Origin: Ciona intestinalis
Lineage: Eukaryota > Chordata > Ascidiacea > Phlebobranchia > Cionidae
Reading direction: 5' to 3'
NCBI RefSeq assembly: GCF_000224145.3
Contig: NC_020166.2
Location: 9,959,420-10,023,419, forward strand
Length of the DNA: 64,000 nt
Shown: positions 63,601-64,000 of the stretch, in pieces
Layout of the letters: every line of letters starts with the position of its first letter
Position numbering within the stretch: position 1 is the stretch's first letter
Notes under the pieces: model-generated
Database searches by the model: none
What the model was told of the DNA's origin: nothing
What the model saw: the letters and a program-made list of their open reading frames with translations, nothing else
Program-made: the position numbers and the translations under genes

Positions 63601-64000
63601 TTTCAATGAAGGGCTGGTTCAGAAGTTCGAATGTTGCAGATGAGACTTTACACCCGATGTGTTTTCGTATTAAGTTGATCGCCCTCACAAAAGTTGATAT
63701 TCTTTCCCTAGGAATGCGTAGAGGCTTTACACACCTCATCGAGTTATAACGTGGGCGTCTTCTTTACTTCTTATACACCAAACACACATGGTGTATTCAC
63801 ACACCTCATGCTCACTGTCGAGTTATAACATGGGTGTCTTCTTATAAACCAGACACACATGGTGTATTCATACACCTCATGCTCACTGTCGAGTTATAAC
63901 ATGGGTGTCTTCTTATAAACCAGACACACATGGTGTATTCGTACACCTCATGCTCACTGTCGATTTAACCCCACATATGACCGCACCCATTCGACTATTT
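51588..64000 (+). CDS. ZEB: ZEB/zfh-1 family zinc-finger repressor, 5' part (gene runs off right edge)
   Basis: Nuclear transcriptional repressor that binds E-box (CACCT) sites through paired zinc-finger clusters. Ten exons form a consistent phase chain: 51588-51699, 54763-54987, 56322-56460, 56900-57008, 58467-58539, 59262-59412, 59731-59857, 60088-60122, 61987-62177, 62245-62314. The fingers [50 protein letters not shown] and [16 protein letters not shown] match the N-terminal cluster of ZEB1/ZEB2, and the intron inside SGSYS/SH fits. The homeodomain, CtBP motifs and C-terminal finger cluster are not in the window. Tunicates are expected to have one ZEB gene, before the vertebrate ZEB1/ZEB2 split. 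Confidence 0.92.
51700..54762 (+). other. ZEB: ZEB intron 1 (3.06 kb)
   Basis: No coding exon is certain here. It is rich in TGACGTCA-like words (for example near 51957, 52291, 52580, 52735, 54468, 54733). An open stretch at 54230-54310 has splice-like ends but cannot join exon 1 in frame. This is the most likely place for enhancers of the gene (inference). Confidence 0.6.
54763..54987 (+). CDS. ZEB: ZEB exon 2 (acidic/low-complexity N-terminal region)
   Basis: Acceptor ttctcgttccag and donor gtaagt; starts and ends in phase 1, open for 75 codons ([14 protein letters not shown] start, [10 protein letters not shown] end). No conserved domain, as expected for the poorly conserved region between the N-terminal motif and the first finger. 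An internal gtaaat at 54852 could be a shorter alternative donor, but it would give phase 0 and not fit the next exon. Confidence 0.65.
55110..55308 (+). mobile_element. Inverted-repeat element, family M (degraded)
   Basis: Right end tgtcccatcttctccaaccc. The left end is damaged (agaggaaatgggacag). A further degraded relative follows at about 55360-55515. Confidence 0.7.
55917..56121 (+). mobile_element. Inverted-repeat element, family M (copy 6)
   Basis: Ends tagtaaggtgggggaagatg and ccatctcccccagcctacta. Located in ZEB intron 2, about 200 bp before the first finger exon. Confidence 0.85.
56322..56460 (+). CDS. ZEB: ZEB exon 3: zinc finger 1
   Basis: Encodes [20 protein letters not shown] then HIKYR; the second His comes from the next exon (H-x4-H). 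This is ZEB finger 1 (vertebrate [25 protein letters not shown]). The 3' end at 56460 (phase 2) is secure. The 5' end is inferred from phase: an AG at 56320-56321 matches exon 2 in phase 1 but has a poor pyrimidine tract. The frame stays open up to about 56192, so a longer exon is possible. Confidence 0.8.
56575..56818 (-). mobile_element. Two SINE tail fragments (reverse)
   Basis: 56575-56660 and 56725-56818 both carry the reverse of the SINE tail (gtgttctgtttcatatacct and gtgttttgtttcgtacacct). They lie in the intron between finger exons 1 and 2. Confidence 0.7.
56900..57008 (+). CDS. ZEB: ZEB exon 4: zinc finger 2
   Basis: Acceptor actgtccag; encodes [20 protein letters not shown], then [17 protein letters not shown], matching ZEB finger 2. 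Ends phase 0 at gtgaag; a second GT six bases later (gtttga) would add Val-Lys. Confidence 0.9.
57029..57327 (-). mobile_element. Full-length SINE (reverse)
   Basis: Read on the minus strand it has the tRNA-like head at 57327 (ccggcgccgtggcaaagtgg), B-box gggttcgaggctcgg, the body and the tail with tgtatgaaacagaacacctg. This is the most complete copy in the window, about 300 bp, in ZEB intron 4. Confidence 0.85.
58467..58539 (+). CDS. ZEB: ZEB exon 5: extra C2H2 zinc finger
   Basis: Acceptor ttttacag, donor gtatta; encodes [20 protein letters not shown] then THNA, a full C-x2-C-x12-H-x3-H finger. Phases (0 in, 1 out) match both neighbours. Vertebrate ZEB1/ZEB2 have only a short linker at this place (between fingers 2 and 3), so this is an added finger, either ancestral or tunicate-specific. 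Confidence 0.85.
58980..59211 (-). mobile_element. Inverted-repeat element, family M, with insertion
   Basis: Ends tagtagggtggggggagacg and tcttcccccaccctacca. A cattcattcattcatg insertion in the middle makes it longer (about 232 bp). Ends 51 bp before finger exon 59262. Confidence 0.85.
59262..59412 (+). CDS. ZEB: ZEB exon 6: zinc fingers 3 and 4 (start)
   Basis: Encodes [20 protein letters not shown] with [15 protein letters not shown] following, then an atypical finger [17 protein letters not shown]. The second finger has five residues between its Cys pair (C-P-N-P-R-C) rather than the usual C-x2-C, as [17 protein letters not shown] in vertebrates is C-x2-C. Ends phase 2 before gtattt. 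Confidence 0.93.
59731..59857 (+). CDS. ZEB: ZEB exon 7: end of finger 4 and spacer
   Basis: Acceptor tatttttcag; encodes [20 protein letters not shown], then [20 protein letters not shown] and QP. SSHxSSKKCI is the ZEB family signature that closes the N-terminal cluster. The repeated VTS codons are TGACGTC-type words. Ends phase 0 at gtacgt. Confidence 0.92.
59930..60050 (+). repeat. Degraded family M relative
   Basis: Matches the inner part and right end (attatgtgctagcggtatcc, catcttaccca) of the element at 62346. Left end missing. Lies just before micro-exon 60088. Confidence 0.55.
60088..60122 (+). CDS. ZEB: ZEB exon 8 (micro-exon)
   Basis: 35 bp: [11 protein letters not shown] plus two bases of the next codon. 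Acceptor ttttcctag, donor gtgagt. Phases fit exon 7 (0) and exon 9 (2). No domain. Confidence 0.6.
60123..61986 (+). other. ZEB: ZEB intron 8 (1.86 kb)
   Basis: No exon or repeat element that I can support. Relatively CpG-rich, with several TGACGTCA/TTACGTCA words (60132, 60604, 60740, 60907, 61011, 61335, 61729). Confidence 0.6.
61987..62177 (+). CDS. ZEB: ZEB exon 9 (acidic spacer)
   Basis: Acceptor cttttcag, donor gtgagt, phase 2 in and phase 1 out. Encodes a charged stretch ([18 protein letters not shown], then [20 protein letters not shown]). No recognised domain; it fits the variable spacer between the N-terminal fingers and the homeodomain. Confidence 0.7.
62245..62314 (+). CDS. ZEB: ZEB exon 10 (spacer)
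   Basis: Acceptor acgtcacag, donor gtaaga; encodes [20 protein letters not shown] with YHNS. Phase 1 in, phase 2 out. The PLD sequence is not a full CtBP motif (PxDLS). Confidence 0.6.
62346..62542 (+). mobile_element. Inverted-repeat element, family M (variant)
   Basis: Ends gtagtagggtggggtaagat and cccatcttaccccactgtat. Starts 32 bp after the donor of ZEB exon 10. Confidence 0.82.
62774..62966 (+). CDS. ZEB: Possible ZEB exon 11
   Basis: Acceptor acattcag and one base that completes exon 10 in phase. The frame is open for 64 codons to a possible donor gtacac at 62967, or it may stop at a stronger gtaaga at 62802. No homology seen. Kept as a candidate because the phase fits and the block is GC-rich. 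Confidence 0.3.
63003..63176 (+). CDS. ZEB: Possible ZEB exon 12
   Basis: 58 codons open between acgtcacag and gtaaaa, phase 0/0 ([20 protein letters not shown] start). It would join in phase to a short version of the preceding exon ending at 62801. No domain recognised; the acceptor has a poor pyrimidine tract. Confidence 0.3.
63263..63402 (+). repeat. Interspersed repeat, family G (copy 3)
   Basis: tttgtctcttcgattacggt start and ttgtcgctacacct end, with an inner deletion compared with 40814. Confidence 0.8.
63720..63975 (+). repeat. ~67 bp minisatellite at right end
   Basis: Three to four units with accagacacacatggtgta, acacctcatgctcactgtcg and ataacatgggtgtcttct. Same family as 6290-6545 in the opposite orientation. 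Confidence 0.92.

Overview
This window looks like chordate genomic DNA from a compact, AT-rich genome with many short introns. The most likely source is a tunicate of the Ciona type. The reasons are one very large nebulin gene with chordate-style super-repeats, a ZEB-type zinc-finger gene beside it, introns of 55 to about 900 bp, and dense short repeats (tRNA-derived SINEs, small inverted-repeat elements, minisatellites) of the kind known from Ciona. The species call is inference.

Positions 1-50720 (+ strand) hold the 3' part of a nebulin gene (NEB). I could chain 115 exons that keep frame from the left edge to the stop codon, about 14.0 kb of coding sequence or roughly 4,670 residues; a 116th block is a suspected assembly duplicate. 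Almost every exon is one actin-binding nebulin module (35-40 residues), cut by an intron between the SD and the xxYK of the SDxxYK signature. From 1 to about 29.6 kb the modules form super-repeats of seven modules (about 256 residues, exon types A-B-C-D-E-F). From about 30 kb to 49.4 kb they are single modules with no clear super-repeat. The last exons encode Z-disc-type modules, the NPGSxFDYDP linker and a C-terminal SH3 domain. A poly(A) signal follows at 50789.

About 0.9 kb after the NEB stop codon a second + strand gene starts (ATG at 51654). It encodes the N-terminal part of a ZEB1/ZEB2/zfh-1 family repressor: an N-terminal RRKQxxP motif, then zinc fingers that match the ZEB N-terminal cluster, with one extra C2H2 finger between fingers 2 and 3. 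The homeodomain and C-terminal fingers must lie beyond 64000. This locus is CpG-rich and unusually dense in the palindrome TGACGTCA and its near variants; the NEB region is not.

Introns and flanks carry at least five interspersed repeat families, two families of 60-160 bp tandem repeats, and many small tandem duplications that overlap splice sites. Two assembly gaps are present (26392-26667 and 46728-46777). The second is flanked by a cloning-vector-like polylinker and a duplicated exon, so it is probably a misassembly. NEB beside ZEB mirrors human NEB/ZEB2 on 2q and NEBL/ZEB1 on 10p, which points to an ancestral chordate linkage.
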